In this document: in pieces, positions 7,767-16,746 of the stretch
Layout: each line of letters opens with the position of its first letter
How positions within the stretch are numbered: position 1 is the first letter of the stretch
Source: Methanobacteriota archaeon
Lineage (GTDB): Archaea > Thermoplasmatota > Poseidoniia > Poseidoniales > Thalassarchaeaceae
Length of the DNA stretch: 34,697 nt
Assembly: GCA_004195715.1 (NCBI GenBank)
Contig: PSPX01000027.1
Coordinates: 1-34,697, forward strand
Direction: 5' to 3'
The notes under the pieces: model-generated
What the model saw: the letters and a program-made list of their open reading frames with translations, nothing else
Told to the model about the DNA's origin: nothing
Databases searched by the model: none
Position numbers and translations under genes: made by a program

Positions 7767-10700
7767 ACAAAGTCGTTGAGCGTCATCACAGTGACCGTGT
7801 CGTCGTTGAACAGAGAGTCAACGCTGTCAGTCATCCAAGCGACGCGCTGCTTGGTATAGTCGTCGACGCCGTACTTCTCGATGACGTTCTGAGTAATCTC
7901 GATGTACTTGCGAACCGCTCCCTCGGAGACCGTCAGAACGACATTGCCCCCGCACAGGGTGCTATCGCCGTCTCTTGAGCCGACCAGACCACCGCCTATC
8001 GAAACGGTCTGGATGCATCTGCCCGCTAGCGGCATTCTGCGGTACGAATGGGCACATTTGACGCAGCGAACTTTCTGACGTGTGAAGGCCATGAGGTTTC
8101 CACGCAGGTCAGGAAGGAAGTGGGATTCGATGACCTGCGAGGCTACGCGCTGCACTCTGACAGATCTCAAATCAGTTCCGAGAGCCAGTTGAGCAAGCAT
8201 CTTGTCCTCCATCGTCTTGAGGGTCTTGTACGATGAGTTCTTCGGGCCGGCGTCGAGTCGGCCCGAGTCATGGGTCCAGCCGTACCCACGAATCTCCCCC
8301 ACAGTGTCAATCCTGTTACTAACCAAATCAACAATCCCTTCTATCTCGCTCGGGTGTGGCTGCGACTTTGTCGCCTCGTAGAAGGCTCGATTGTAGGACC
8401 ACGAACAGTCGACGTTGAGAGCCTCCTTGTCAATCTCGCTCGGATTGATGCGTGTGCTCAGCACCAGCGGAGCATCCATCCGACCACCCCTGCCCGCTGG
8501 TAAAATCGACTTGGAGAAGTTCAGCAGACCGTCTAGCAGCATCATCAAACTGTCCTCATCACCGTCGCAGTTGCGCCGCTTCGCGGCGTGGAACAGAGGA
8601 TGAGCATATCCAGCGGAGGCACTGGTCCAGCCAATGATTCGACACAGCACACCGCCAGATGTGTGTGGCGCGAGGCCGATAGCCAGATGCCCCACCAGAT
8701 CGGATTCATCAACGACCTCGTAGAAGGGCTCCATCCCATAGAACCGTACCAATAGGTCGTCGACGAAGCGACACGTGTTCAGGAGATGATTCTTGGCTAG
8801 GATAGAAGGCACGAAGTCCTGAGGTAGCAGCTCGAGCATCTGCTCGTCCGATTCGAGAGGTGCACCGAAGATGTCGTGAGAATATCCTAGATCATGCAGC
8901 TTATTCCATGGAGTGCCTATCTCGCTAGGTTTGAAGTGAGTAATCGGGACATCGCTCATGTCGTAGCGCGAGGTGCCGTCGCGGAACACCGAGACCTCAT
9001 GTTTTGCTCGCAGTATCCCCTTTTCGATTGGTTCAGGAGTCTGGTCTATTGAGATTAGGCCCTTGACTGCCTTGATTATTTTCGGCACCCTGTCAAGCCC
9101 GAGCGCACGCCTCTTGACCTCCAGAATACCGCCTAGTGGAACACTAGTTCTCTGCCCCTTCCTGCGCCTGAACTGCCCGCCTCGGCGCTTGCTCTCCTGA
9201 GTACGCCCCCCGCACTCAACCGCCTCTCCTGAGACCAGTCGGTGGTGGCATCTCAGATGTGGGGACTCTTGCCCGCACTTGTCGCACAAGCGCGGCCCCA
9301 TCTCGACTCGGATGACACCCTTGCCGGCGGCCTGCCCCAGCAGTCGTTGCGGCCCACCGTTCTCTCCTATTGGGTACAGAGCGTGGACCTTCGGCTTCAT
9401 CTCACGCACTCCGGCCTTCTCCGGCCGACCCATGCGTGAGCCCACCCTGCAGGGTGCAGAATCCTCCCAGCGTAGCTTGGAAAGACGCCTGACTAGCCAA
9501 AGCGAACGTTCGACTTCATGTTCGTCCAGTAGAACCTGCGCAGCACGAAGGGCTGTGGTATCGGCGGGGCCGGGGTCGTCGATCTCCTCCGCAGCAGCCT
9601 TTCCAGCGGCATCGGTATCCTGTATCCCGAGCCCTTCCTGTCTCGCTGCTGTCTCGGCCTTCATTCTGACGACCGCTCGACGACCATCCAAATTCTCCTG
9701 ACGAGCGTTCTCCTGTGCGATGATTGCCGTCGCTTCATGAATCCTGCCTACTCTATCATCGATGTGCGGTCTGGCCTCGACTGCGATATGCACAGCCCCA
9801 CTGCGAACCTCGAGACCGAGCCCCTCAACCAAACCCTCCCAGTGTGATGACATCACGATGTCATTTCCTTCGTGGCGGTGTTCGACTCCGAGGGTCATCA
9901 AAGCCGATTTCAGAATACCGTGGTTGTGCACCATGGTCCACCCGGGCCAGACCCCGGTGGAGGGAGTTGGTAGCCCAATGTCTTCGATGAAGGCGTCCGG
10001 CGACCAGGCGGCGGCGCCATCGTGTAGGCGCAGCGCGCCGTTCTCTATGGATGAGCCAACAAACGCCTCGATGACTGTCGGGGCGAACGACATTGGCATG
10101 TCCGACCACCACAGGTTCCACGGCGGAGGAACCGCCACGCCGTACTCCGTATTCATGGCCCGCGCAGATTCCCACTTCATATCCAAATCGCGCAGATACA
10201 GGAACCATTCTCGCCGGCGCCAACTACGATCTAGAGAACTCTCCCCGCCTCGCTCGATTGCGCCATTGAATGGTAGCCCCGGTGGTAGTTCGGACCTATC
10301 GACCCCGAGTATCTGAGCGAATTCGTCGACCTTGTCGGGGTGGACTAGGGAATCCGCGAGGTCGGCTGCCCACCAGTCCCTGTTGTAGGCCGAGGGAACG
10401 AGGTCCTTGTTGTTCTCAAGGAATTCACCAAAGCCAGACAATATCTCTCCTGAGTCCCAAATGCTGAGAACTTCATGAGAGCATTTCTCCCATTCCTCGG
10501 GTGTGGAAATTCTGAGGAAGGAACCGTCTCTGAGCAGGACCGTGGGCCCGTCGATATCGACGCACGGGGTGACCGCGCAAGCCTTGCCAGGCCGTTCTGT
10601 CTTCATCTGAGTCCCCACGGATAGAAATCCTCCCAGAGCCTGCATCGAGACCGGGTTCACCCCGGCGGCGGCAAGCCCGGAGGCACGACTCCTACCATAT

Positions 10701-11728
10701 CTCAGTCTGAATCCACCGGGTTCGCAGGGCTCGCCAAAGACCGGCCGCCCGGCGATGACATCCTCCATGTATCGACTCACTTTGCCAATCTCACGCTTCT
10801 TTACGCCACTATCATCATCGGTTTTGCCCTTACCAACGAACTGGGCTATGAAGTCCCATCCGGGTATCTCCAGCCTTGTGGTGTGTTTGAGGATCTTTGG
10901 AGCCTTGAGGCATAGCCCCTCTCCGATGACCAGCATCACACCTCCTCGAATTCTTGTACGAGGCGAATCGTTAGAATTCACAATGTTGCGAACTTCCTTG
11001 TATCCAGCGCACTCCTGCTTCTCAGTCTCCTCCCCGTTAATCATCACAGGGCAGGCCCTCACAATGATCTCTATCTCCTCAGGGGGAGGCTTGTACTGCA
11101 GGCCGACGCGGTATAGGCCGAACTCCTCCTTGACCCGCTCCACTTCAGGTGTAGTCGGGACGTACCTGCCAATGCCGAGTTCACGACGGATCATGTCGCC
11201 TATCAGGACACCCAACGCCTGGGCTGTACCTCCCGCTGCTCGGATTGGGCCAGCGAAGTCTATTGATAGGAATTCGGAACCATCGGCGTTGTTCATGATG
11301 CGAACTTTGCCGATACCCTCGAGTGGTGCCACCAGAACCGCTTCAGTCAGTACCGCGAGGCCGACTCTCAGTCCGGAGTCTATGGCTGTGGTGATGTCAC
11401 CTGTCCTAGCGTGCATCTTCCTTGCTACATCGAGCGCAATCTCGATGGCCGCAGGCTCTCTTTCGGAGGTTCTGAGGAGGTTGCGTAGGTCATCCTCAAT
11501 GCTCATCCCATCGAGATACTCCTCGAGCAACTTCTCAGTTCTGCTTGCGAGGTCGGCGGTACGCGGAATCTCGACGTCTTCTGTGAAATCAAGACCTTTG
11601 GCCCTAGCCTCGGACGCGATTAGGTAGACCTCGTCCGCTCGGCGGTCCAACCAGCTCTGGTATGACACACATTCGTCGCTCAGGCGGGTCTCGTCGTACT
11701 CCGCAACATGCCTCTTATCCGAACTCAT
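7763..11728 (-). CDS. polC: DNA polymerase D (family D) large catalytic subunit DP2
   Basis: A 1321-residue protein (start ATG at 11728; an upstream in-frame codon at 11803 would add 25 residues without family support). The N-terminal region has the DP2 hallmarks SIDFAGPIRAAGGTAQALGV and RIRGGVMLVIGEG. The catalytic double-psi barrel contains NCDGDEDSLMMLLDGLLNFS at about residues 1053-1072, with the paired aspartates that bind metal. Zinc modules lie near residue 810 (CDKCGQ...CHH) and residues 1215-1260 (RCVKCAHSY...CGG). The extreme C-terminus, VMTLNDFV, resembles a PCNA-interacting peptide without the usual Gln. There is no intein: no splicing blocks or homing-endonuclease motifs are seen, and the sequence is continuous through the catalytic motif. 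An alanine/glutamate-rich insertion near residues 700-760 makes it longer than many homologues. DP1, the exonuclease subunit, is not in this window. Confidence 0.95.
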   Translation of the reverse strand: MSSDKRHVAEYDETRLSDECVSYQSWLDRRADEVYLIASEARAKGLDFTEDVEIPRTADLASRTEKLLEEYLDGMSIEDDLRNLLRTSEREPAAIEIALDVARKMHARTGDITTAIDSGLRVGLAVLTEAVLVAPLEGIGKVRIMNNADGSEFLSIDFAGPIRAAGGTAQALGVLIGDMIRRELGIGRYVPTTPEVERVKEEFGLYRVGLQYKPPPEEIEIIVRACPVMINGEETEKQECAGYKEVRNIVNSNDSPRTRIRGGVMLVIGEGLCLKAPKILKHTTRLEIPGWDFIAQFVGKGKTDDDSGVKKREIGKVSRYMEDVIAGRPVFGEPCEPGGFRLRYGRSRASGLAAAGVNPVSMQALGGFLSVGTQMKTERPGKACAVTPCVDIDGPTVLLRDGSFLRISTPEEWEKCSHEVLSIWDSGEILSGFGEFLENNKDLVPSAYNRDWWAADLADSLVHPDKVDEFAQILGVDRSELPPGLPFNGAIERGGESSLDRSWRRREWFLYLRDLDMKWESARAMNTEYGVAVPPPWNLWWSDMPMSFAPTVIEAFVGSSIENGALRLHDGAAAWSPDAFIEDIGLPTPSTGVWPGWTMVHNHGILKSALMTLGVEHRHEGNDIVMSSHWEGLVEGLGLEVRSGAVHIAVEARPHIDDRVGRIHEATAIIAQENARQENLDGRRAVVRMKAETAARQEGLGIQDTDAAGKAAAEEIDDPGPADTTALRAAQVLLDEHEVERSLWLVRRLSKLRWEDSAPCRVGSRMGRPEKAGVREMKPKVHALYPIGENGGPQRLLGQAAGKGVIRVEMGPRLCDKCGQESPHLRCHHRLVSGEAVECGGRTQESKRRGGQFRRRKGQRTSVPLGGILEVKRRALGLDRVPKIIKAVKGLISIDQTPEPIEKGILRAKHEVSVFRDGTSRYDMSDVPITHFKPSEIGTPWNKLHDLGYSHDIFGAPLESDEQMLELLPQDFVPSILAKNHLLNTCRFVDDLLVRFYGMEPFYEVVDESDLVGHLAIGLAPHTSGGVLCRIIGWTSASAGYAHPLFHAAKRRNCDGDEDSLMMLLDGLLNFSKSILPAGRGGRMDAPLVLSTRINPSEIDKEALNVDCSWSYNRAFYEATKSQPHPSEIEGIVDLVSNRIDTVGEIRGYGWTHDSGRLDAGPKNSSYKTLKTMEDKMLAQLALGTDLRSVRVQRVASQVIESHFLPDLRGNLMAFTRQKVRCVKCAHSYRRMPLAGRCIQTVSIGGGLVGSRDGDSTLCGGNVVLTVSEGAVRKYIEITQNVIEKYGVDDYTKQRVAWMTDSVDSLFNDDTVTVMTLNDFV

Positions 11729-11863
11729 GTATGCACGCTCCGCTGCCGGACATCCTCGTACTGTGGGAGGCCGTCCAAGAACATTCACTGAAATGCCCGC
11801 CAATCAGCCTGTCCAGAGTGCGAACCTTCATCCGACCCCTACCAAGCCGGAGCGAAGGAGAAG

Positions 11864-12451
11864 ATGGCGTCAACCAGCGTGGATGAAGCGAGGTCGAGAC
11901 TAGTCGACAGGGTCCGTGACTTGGCTTATCTTCACTCTCCCGACGAACCATTCACACTCGCTAGTGGTCGTCAAAGCACCCACTTCTTCGACATGAAGCC
12001 GGTGATGATGGATCCTGACTGTGCCCACCTGCTTGGCGTGCTCATACACGCTGAGATAGAAGACATCGGCGGCGTGGACGCGGTCGGCGGCCTCGAGCTC
12101 GGCGCAATCCCACTCACTGGTATCGCCATCGCCAAGGCGGGCAGAGGATCTAGCCTGCGCGGCTTCCTCGTGCGCAAGGAGCCCAAAGGCCGCGGCGGTC
12201 GAAAGACCGGAAATCCCCCTGGTATCGAGGGATCGAGCCTTGCTGCTGGTGACAGAGTAGTGCTTCTTGAGGACGTGACCACGACTGGGGGCTCTGCTCT
12301 GCAGGCCGCAGCCCGACTCAGCGAGATGGGCTGCGAAGTCGCCGCATGCATCACCATCCTAGATCGCGAAGAGGGTGGGGCGCAGGCTTTCGCCGAGGCT
12401 GGAATAAATCTCCGACCTTTGATTTTGAAGTCAGATGTCGCGGGTGAGTGA
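11864..12451 (+). CDS. pyrE: Orotate phosphoribosyltransferase
   Basis: The 195-residue protein converts orotate and PRPP to orotidine 5'-phosphate in pyrimidine biosynthesis. The PRPP-binding loop VVLLEDVTTTGGS is at residues 132-144. Substrate-binding features are FTLASGRQSTHFFDMK near the N-terminus, the GGLELGAIPL turn at 75-84, and FLVRKEPKGRG at 101-111. Length is normal for a stand-alone enzyme. The ATG has a GGAG motif seven bases upstream, and the gene is divergent from the PolD gene. Its TGA directly precedes the csaA ATG, so the two are very likely translated from one message. Confidence 0.93.
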   Translation: MASTSVDEARSRLVDRVRDLAYLHSPDEPFTLASGRQSTHFFDMKPVMMDPDCAHLLGVLIHAEIEDIGGVDAVGGLELGAIPLTGIAIAKAGRGSSLRGFLVRKEPKGRGGRKTGNPPGIEGSSLAAGDRVVLLEDVTTTGGSALQAAARLSEMGCEVAACITILDREEGGAQAFAEAGINLRPLILKSDVAGE

Positions 12452-12847
12452 ATGAGCCAGCACATCATCGACTCGAGCGAGCCCTACCATCCTGAGAAAC
12501 TCGACAAGAAGGAGTATGTGGGCGCAGCGGCCTACTTCGAACTCGACATGCGTGCAGGCGTGGTCCTCGAGGTCGAGGAGTTCCCTGAGATGCGTAAGCC
12601 CTCGTACAAGATTCAGGTCGACTTTGGACCTGTTATTGGCAGACTGTGGAGCTCCGCGCAGATTACCAACTACTCGCGAGCCCAGTTAATTGGCCGCACT
12701 GTGGTAGGCGCAGTCAACCTCGGTGACAAGACTCTGCCCACGGGTTTCATCTCTCAGTTCCTTGTCCTTGGCGCACTCGATCCCGATGGTACTGTACGGC
12801 TGCTTGAGTTGCCTGATGGTGTACTATCTGGCTCCATGGTCGCCTAA
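12452..12847 (+). CDS. csaA: CsaA-family tRNA-binding-domain protein
   Basis: A 131-residue single OB-fold protein of the CsaA/tRNA-binding domain family. Diagnostic segments are FELDMRAGVVLEVEEFPEMRKPSYKIQ, the DFGPVIGRLWSSAQIT core and the C-terminal FISQFLVLGA. Bacterial CsaA is a dimer with export-chaperone-like activity, and the fold also binds tRNA; the archaeal role is unproven. The start ATG follows the pyrE TGA with no gap, and a GGTGAG Shine-Dalgarno motif lies inside the end of pyrE. About 20 N-terminal residues precede the domain. Its stop abuts the convergent zinc-ribbon gene. Confidence 0.85.
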   Translation: MSQHIIDSSEPYHPEKLDKKEYVGAAAYFELDMRAGVVLEVEEFPEMRKPSYKIQVDFGPVIGRLWSSAQITNYSRAQLIGRTVVGAVNLGDKTLPTGFISQFLVLGALDPDGTVRLLELPDGVLSGSMVA

Positions 12848-14014
12848 TCACTCCCGCTGGTGCATGTAGCAGTAACCGGAATTTCGGTATACCATCCTGC
12901 GGCACCTTTTGACAGTCTTCGCATCAATATGCAGGCAGTGGATCTGTGATTTCAGGAACTCTTCGGTGTTAGCACTCTTTGACTCATCATCATCCACTCC
13001 CTCGGCGAAAGCATCGACAACATCCCAAGGTCCCCCTCCCTCCACTTTCTTCTCCTTCTCAGGAACTTTCTTTGTTTCTGTAGTGGCGAATCGAAGGGCA
13101 CCCATTTCTTTCTGACATTCCTTGCAGACCAGCAAATCCTCCACCTCATCGTCACCGAAAGCCAATTCTGCCCCCAAAACCGCTGGTGCGAAGCCCGCCC
13201 CCCCTGCGGCCCCCTCCGTGACGATGAAGAGGCCTAGGCCAAGCACTCCTCCTGCCACCATCAGCGCCCCTCCGCCCAGAGTTTTCACGTATGTCTCGAC
13301 CGGATCGTCGCCCACGGACCTGCAGGTGGTGCAGATGGGGGCCTCACAACCAGCTCTCTGGCAAGTCCAACCAATCGTTTTGTTGAGGCCGCATCGGCTG
13401 CAGGCACCTCCCTCAAGACCAGTCTCCGGGGCCGTGGTAAGGGCGAGAATGCCCCCTCCTATTGCCAATAGTAAGCCTAGGACCGGGCTGCAGAAGGACC
13501 CAGGACCACTCCCTGCGAACCACCCAAGACCGATGAGAAGGAGTATTGCTCCCGCTCCCCTCCTCATCATCACCGGCGTGCTTTCGGGGTCTACATGGGC
13601 CTCCATCTTCGCGGCATTTTTCTTCATCTGCACCTGTCGGAGTTTCGGCTTGATGCCGTTCAAGGTGTCTAGCTCACCTGCGTCGAACCAGATTGTGGCA
13701 CAGTCCCCGCAGATGTCTATCTTCACGTCGTGCTCGCTCGCCCGGCCCTCTGCCGCGAATGGTTTGGGCACCTCTATTTCCAACATCGTAGAGGGACAAA
13801 CCGGGCAACTGTGACCCTCTGGATGCTTGACCCCCATGTTCTCAATTTTTTCCCGCACTTCGTCGGGAACTACCCCCTGCATCGTCTTGGCCTGTACTGC
13901 GAGGCCCCAGCAACCGGTGCATACCAGCAGGTCGACGCCATCTACTTCCTCGGCTGACTCCACCCTCAGTTTCCTCGAGCACTTGGGGCAGTCGTAGTCG
14001 CTAGCAGTACTCAC
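12848..14014 (-). CDS. Membrane protein with zf-TFIIB-like and other zinc ribbons
   Basis: A protein of about 388 residues from a GTG at 14014, the codon just before the first zinc knuckle; longer starts would run into the divergent cyclophilin gene. The N-terminus has CPKC...CTGC (C9, C12, C32, C35). This is followed by CPVC and CGDCATIWFDAGELDTL, the signature of the zf-TFIIB family. Three hydrophobic segments follow, rich in Gly and Ala (AGAILLLIGLGWFAGSG; SPVLGLLLAIGGGILAL; GGGALMVAGGVLGLGLFIV). A CSRCGL...CTTC motif lies between the second and third. A charged Lys/Glu stretch and a last Cys/His cluster (HCLH...RCRR...CYMHQ) end the protein. No named function is recognised; the several metal knuckles suggest a membrane-bound adaptor or quality-control role, which is inference only. 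Confidence 0.75.
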   Translation of the reverse strand: MSTASDYDCPKCSRKLRVESAEEVDGVDLLVCTGCWGLAVQAKTMQGVVPDEVREKIENMGVKHPEGHSCPVCPSTMLEIEVPKPFAAEGRASEHDVKIDICGDCATIWFDAGELDTLNGIKPKLRQVQMKKNAAKMEAHVDPESTPVMMRRGAGAILLLIGLGWFAGSGPGSFCSPVLGLLLAIGGGILALTTAPETGLEGGACSRCGLNKTIGWTCQRAGCEAPICTTCRSVGDDPVETYVKTLGGGALMVAGGVLGLGLFIVTEGAAGGAGFAPAVLGAELAFGDDEVEDLLVCKECQKEMGALRFATTETKKVPEKEKKVEGGGPWDVVDAFAEGVDDDESKSANTEEFLKSQIHCLHIDAKTVKRCRRMVYRNSGYCYMHQRE

Positions 14015-14093
14015 AACGGACCAGTTGCGGACACCATCATTAGGCTTAGGGCGGCACGCATATGCTCTTGTGCCTGTGAACGTTCCCGACTCC

Positions 14094-14579
14094 ATGCCTA
14101 CTGTAGTCAAGATGACAACCAGCGCCGGGGAGATAATGATTGGACTGTACACCGAGGACTGCCCTGAGACCACAGGGAACTTCCTCAAGCTCGTAGATGA
14201 CGGGTTCTACAACGGCCTGCACTTCCACCGCGTGATCAAGGACTTCATGATTCAGGGCGGGTGCCCTCATTCAAGGGATGCTAACAATGGCCGAGCCGGT
14301 ACTGGTAGTCCTGGGTGGAAGATTCGCTGTGAGTCATCAGCATTAGCCAAGAGTCATGACAGACCCGGGCTTTTCTCCATGGCGAATGCAGGTAGGGATA
14401 CGGGTGGATCTCAGTTCTTCCTCACCACTGTGCCAACTCCATGGCTCGATGGGAACCATGCGGTGTTCGGAGAGGTCATTGAGGGCATGGAGAACGTGTA
14501 CAGGATAGAAAATTGCGACACCAAACCCGGCGACAGGCCCCACGACCCCCAGAAGATAATCAGTGTAGAGCGGGTATGA
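14094..14579 (+). CDS. Cyclophilin-type peptidyl-prolyl cis-trans isomerase
   Basis: A 161-residue cytoplasmic cyclophilin. The catalytic core is plain: FHRVIKDFMIQGGCP (with the active Arg), GRAGTGSPGWKI, FSMANAGRDTGGSQFFLTT, and PWLDGNHAVFGEVIEGM. No signal peptide or membrane segment is present, so it acts on folding proteins in the cytoplasm. The ATG at 14094 begins the family N-terminus (MPTVVKMTTSAGEI); an upstream in-frame Met at 14025 is less likely. It is divergent from the zinc-ribbon membrane gene, with 79 bases between the starts. Confidence 0.92.
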   Translation: MPTVVKMTTSAGEIMIGLYTEDCPETTGNFLKLVDDGFYNGLHFHRVIKDFMIQGGCPHSRDANNGRAGTGSPGWKIRCESSALAKSHDRPGLFSMANAGRDTGGSQFFLTTVPTPWLDGNHAVFGEVIEGMENVYRIENCDTKPGDRPHDPQKIISVERV

Positions 14580-14638
14580 GGTCGCTAATTGATTTCTGCT
14601 ACCAAACAATACGTTGCATTGAAGCCATATAGTCTGAG

Positions 14639-14648
14639 TTTATTAATA
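14639..14648 (+). promoter_or_regulatory. TATA box for the fumarase gene
   Basis: TTTATTAATA lies in the most AT-rich stretch of the 91-base gap after the cyclophilin gene. Its centre is about 27 bases from the ATG at 14671, the spacing expected for an archaeal promoter driving a leaderless transcript. No Shine-Dalgarno motif precedes either candidate ATG (14662 or 14671), which fits. Confidence 0.55.
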
Positions 14649-14670
14649 ACTAATTAACGCGATGCGAATT

Positions 14671-16272
14671 ATGGCCAAGCATCGTGCTGGAGACCGTCGA
14701 ATAGTCAGTATAAGCATACCAGAAGACCTCGCTAAGAGGCTCGACAGGAGAGTAGGCAAAGGTCGAGAGAAGGGCCGTTCCGCAACCATCTCCAGAATGA
14801 TCCAGGGTTCGCTTGATTCGGAGTCTGAGGAGCGTACGGGGGAGCCAGCAGCAGCAGCCCGCAGCGCTAGGGCGAAACCCGATGCCATCAGGATAGAGAA
14901 GGACACGATGGGGGAGGTTGAGGTCCCAGCAGACAGGTATTACGGGGCTCAGACCGCCCGATCCCTAGTCAATTTCGATATCGGAGAGGACATCATGCCC
15001 CGTTCGGTCGTCCGCGCTTTCGGTGTTCTCAAGCAGGCCGCGGCCCAAACCAACGTTGATCTTGGCCAGATGGACCCCAACATCGGCTCGTTGATCTCAG
15101 CGGCCTGTGATGAGGTAATCTCAGGCTCTTTAGACAAGCACTTTCCTCTGAGGATATGGCAGACAGGCTCGGGCACCCAGACCAACATGAACGCTAACGA
15201 GGTAATTGCCAACCGAGCCATCGAGATTTCCGGTGGCACCGTGGGTAGCAAGACCCCAGTGCATCCAAACGATCACGTCAACCGGGCCCAGTCGAGCAAT
15301 GACACCTTCCCAACGGCCATGCATATCGCCGCAGCCGAGGAGACCAATCACCGATTGTTGCCCGCAGTACGTCATTTACGGGGTGCTCTGACTAACAAGG
15401 CGCGGGACTTTAGGAGTACAGTGAAGATTGGTAGGACCCATTTGATGGACGCAGTCCCACTGACCCTAGGGCAGGAGTTCAGCGGCTATGTTTCGATGCT
15501 CGACGCCGACATCACACGCATTGAGAGCGCCATGGGAGATTTGCTCGAACTGGCATTAGGTGGGACCGCGGTTGGGACCGGACTGAACACACACCCTGAG
15601 TTCGCTGATACAGTGGCGGGACACATTGCGGACAGCACTGGGATGCCTTTCGTCAGCGCCGACAACAAGTTCGCACAGTTAGCAGCTCACGATGCGCTGG
15701 TAGCCGCCTCGGGAGCGTTGAACACACTTGCAATTTCTCTGATGAAGATAGCCAATGACATCAGATGGCTCGGTTCTGGTCCAAGATGCGGCTTTGGGGA
15801 ACTCTCACTTCCTGCTAACGAGCCCGGATCAAGCATAATGCCAGGCAAAGTCAATCCCACTCAGGCAGAGGCGATGACGATGGTGTGCTGCCAGGTTATG
15901 GGCAACCACACCGCTATCTCAGTTGGAGGCAGCCAGGGTAATTTTGAACTCAATGTGTACAAGCCGATGATAATCCACAACTTCCTACACAGTGTACGCC
16001 TGCTGACGGACACTTGCCGCTCATTCACGGACAAATGCGTGGTGGGGCTGGAGGCTAACGAGGACAGGATTGCAACCCATCTCGAGAACTCGCTCATGCT
16101 GGTCACTGCACTCAATCCTCACATCGGCTACGACAACGCCGCGAAGATAGCTAAGAATGCGCACTCGAAAGGAACCACACTCAGGGAGAGTGCTCTCGAA
16201 CTCGATCTTCTGACAGATGAGCAATTCACTAAGTGGGTCAAAGCCGAGGACATGATTGGGCCACGAGACTGA
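14671..16272 (+). CDS. fumC: Class II fumarase with an N-terminal ribbon-helix-helix domain
   Basis: A 533-residue fusion. Residues about 9-48 ([20 protein letters not shown]...[12 protein letters not shown]) have the beta strand plus two helices of a ribbon-helix-helix (CopG/MetJ-like) DNA-binding domain. A polar Ala/Arg linker follows to about residue 68. The rest, about 464 residues, is a full-length class II fumarase that interconverts fumarate and malate in the TCA cycle. It begins [23 protein letters not shown] and contains [19 protein letters not shown], the [21 protein letters not shown] block, [20 protein letters not shown] and [11 protein letters not shown]. The TGSGTQ and HPNDHVN versions point to fumarase rather than aspartase. 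There is no stop or frame change between the parts, and no ATG or GTG fits a separate fumarase start. 14671 is preferred over 14662 because of TATA spacing. The DNA-binding role of the N-terminus is inferred. Confidence 0.9.
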   Translation: MAKHRAGDRRIVSISIPEDLAKRLDRRVGKGREKGRSATISRMIQGSLDSESEERTGEPAAAARSARAKPDAIRIEKDTMGEVEVPADRYYGAQTARSLVNFDIGEDIMPRSVVRAFGVLKQAAAQTNVDLGQMDPNIGSLISAACDEVISGSLDKHFPLRIWQTGSGTQTNMNANEVIANRAIEISGGTVGSKTPVHPNDHVNRAQSSNDTFPTAMHIAAAEETNHRLLPAVRHLRGALTNKARDFRSTVKIGRTHLMDAVPLTLGQEFSGYVSMLDADITRIESAMGDLLELALGGTAVGTGLNTHPEFADTVAGHIADSTGMPFVSADNKFAQLAAHDALVAASGALNTLAISLMKIANDIRWLGSGPRCGFGELSLPANEPGSSIMPGKVNPTQAEAMTMVCCQVMGNHTAISVGGSQGNFELNVYKPMIIHNFLHSVRLLTDTCRSFTDKCVVGLEANEDRIATHLENSLMLVTALNPHIGYDNAAKIAKNAHSKGTTLRESALELDLLTDEQFTKWVKAEDMIGPRD

Positions 16273-16429
16273 AGGAACTGAAACTCCAATCGATTATTCC
16301 AGAGCGAAACGCTCCACAAACATTGCAATAAAATCTTGGGGGCCGATCACAGGTGGGAGCAGGCAGGAGAGGTTCCGCACATGGGGGAGCTTCCCCCCTC
16401 CTGTTCTACTCCGCAGGGTCCGGGTGTCC

Positions 16430-16449
16430 CCCGGGCCTCTCGGCCCGGG
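16430..16449 (-). other. Perfect 8-bp stem with GNRA-type loop (minus strand)
   Basis: The stem CCCGGGCC/GGCCCGGG has a four-base loop that reads GAGA on the minus strand. This is a GNRA tetraloop, a typical RNA feature, while the plus strand would have an ordinary TCTC loop. It lies in the 3' part of the proposed RNA. Confidence 0.6.
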
Positions 16450-16502
16450 TTTCTCCGGGTAGACTCCTCCGGGACCTCTAGTGCCCCTTTGTCGCGTTCC
16501 GT

Positions 16503-16535
16503 TTCCTTCCCCTTCCTTTCGTCCAGTTCTCTCCA
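16503..16535 (-). repeat. Purine-rich repeat copy 1
   Basis: On the minus strand: TGGAGAGAACTGGACG, then AAAGGAAGGGGAAGGAA. This is the last (most 3') of five related units in the 16.3-17.2 kb region. It has a single GGAGAGAACT motif. Confidence 0.7.
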
Positions 16536-16587
16536 CTTCACTCATCTTCTTTCTCCAGGGGCGTTTCCCCCCCCTTCGCGTTCTCCA

Positions 16588-16642
16588 TTTCCTTCCCCTT
16601 CCTTCCCCTTCCTTGCGTCCAGTTCTCTCCAGTTCTCTCCAC
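16588..16642 (-). repeat. Purine-rich repeat copy 2
   Basis: On the minus strand it has two tandem GGAGAGAACT motifs, then GGACGCAAGGAAGGGGAAGG and a further GAAGGGGAAGG. On the plus strand, 16591-16612 is a perfect mirror repeat built of CCTT and CCCC blocks. Confidence 0.75.
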
Positions 16643-16701
16643 GGTCCGATACAGCTTCCTCCACGGATCTCTCCGCCCTCGTCCACTCATGTTTCCCTCC
16701 G

Positions 16702-16746
16702 CTTCCTTCCCGTTCCTTCCCCTTCCTTGCGTCCGGTTCCCGTCGG
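16702..16746 (-). repeat. Purine-rich repeat copy 3 (diverged)
   Basis: On the minus strand it carries GGACGCAAGGAAGGGGAAGG as in copy 2, but the GGAGAGAACT part is replaced by CCGACGGGAACC. Confidence 0.6.

Noticed and set aside
10755-11627. 290-residue plus-strand frame inside the polymerase gene
   Set aside because: It is a shadow frame of the polymerase gene with Ser/Arg-rich composition, no domain and no start signal.
7763-11728. Intein in the PolD large subunit
   Set aside because: PolD genes often carry inteins, but the protein runs on through NCDGDEDSLMM without splicing motifs or endonuclease domains.
14025-14093. Longer cyclophilin N-terminus
   Set aside because: The added residues have no homology and run into the promoter region of the divergent gene; the ATG at 14094 matches the family start.
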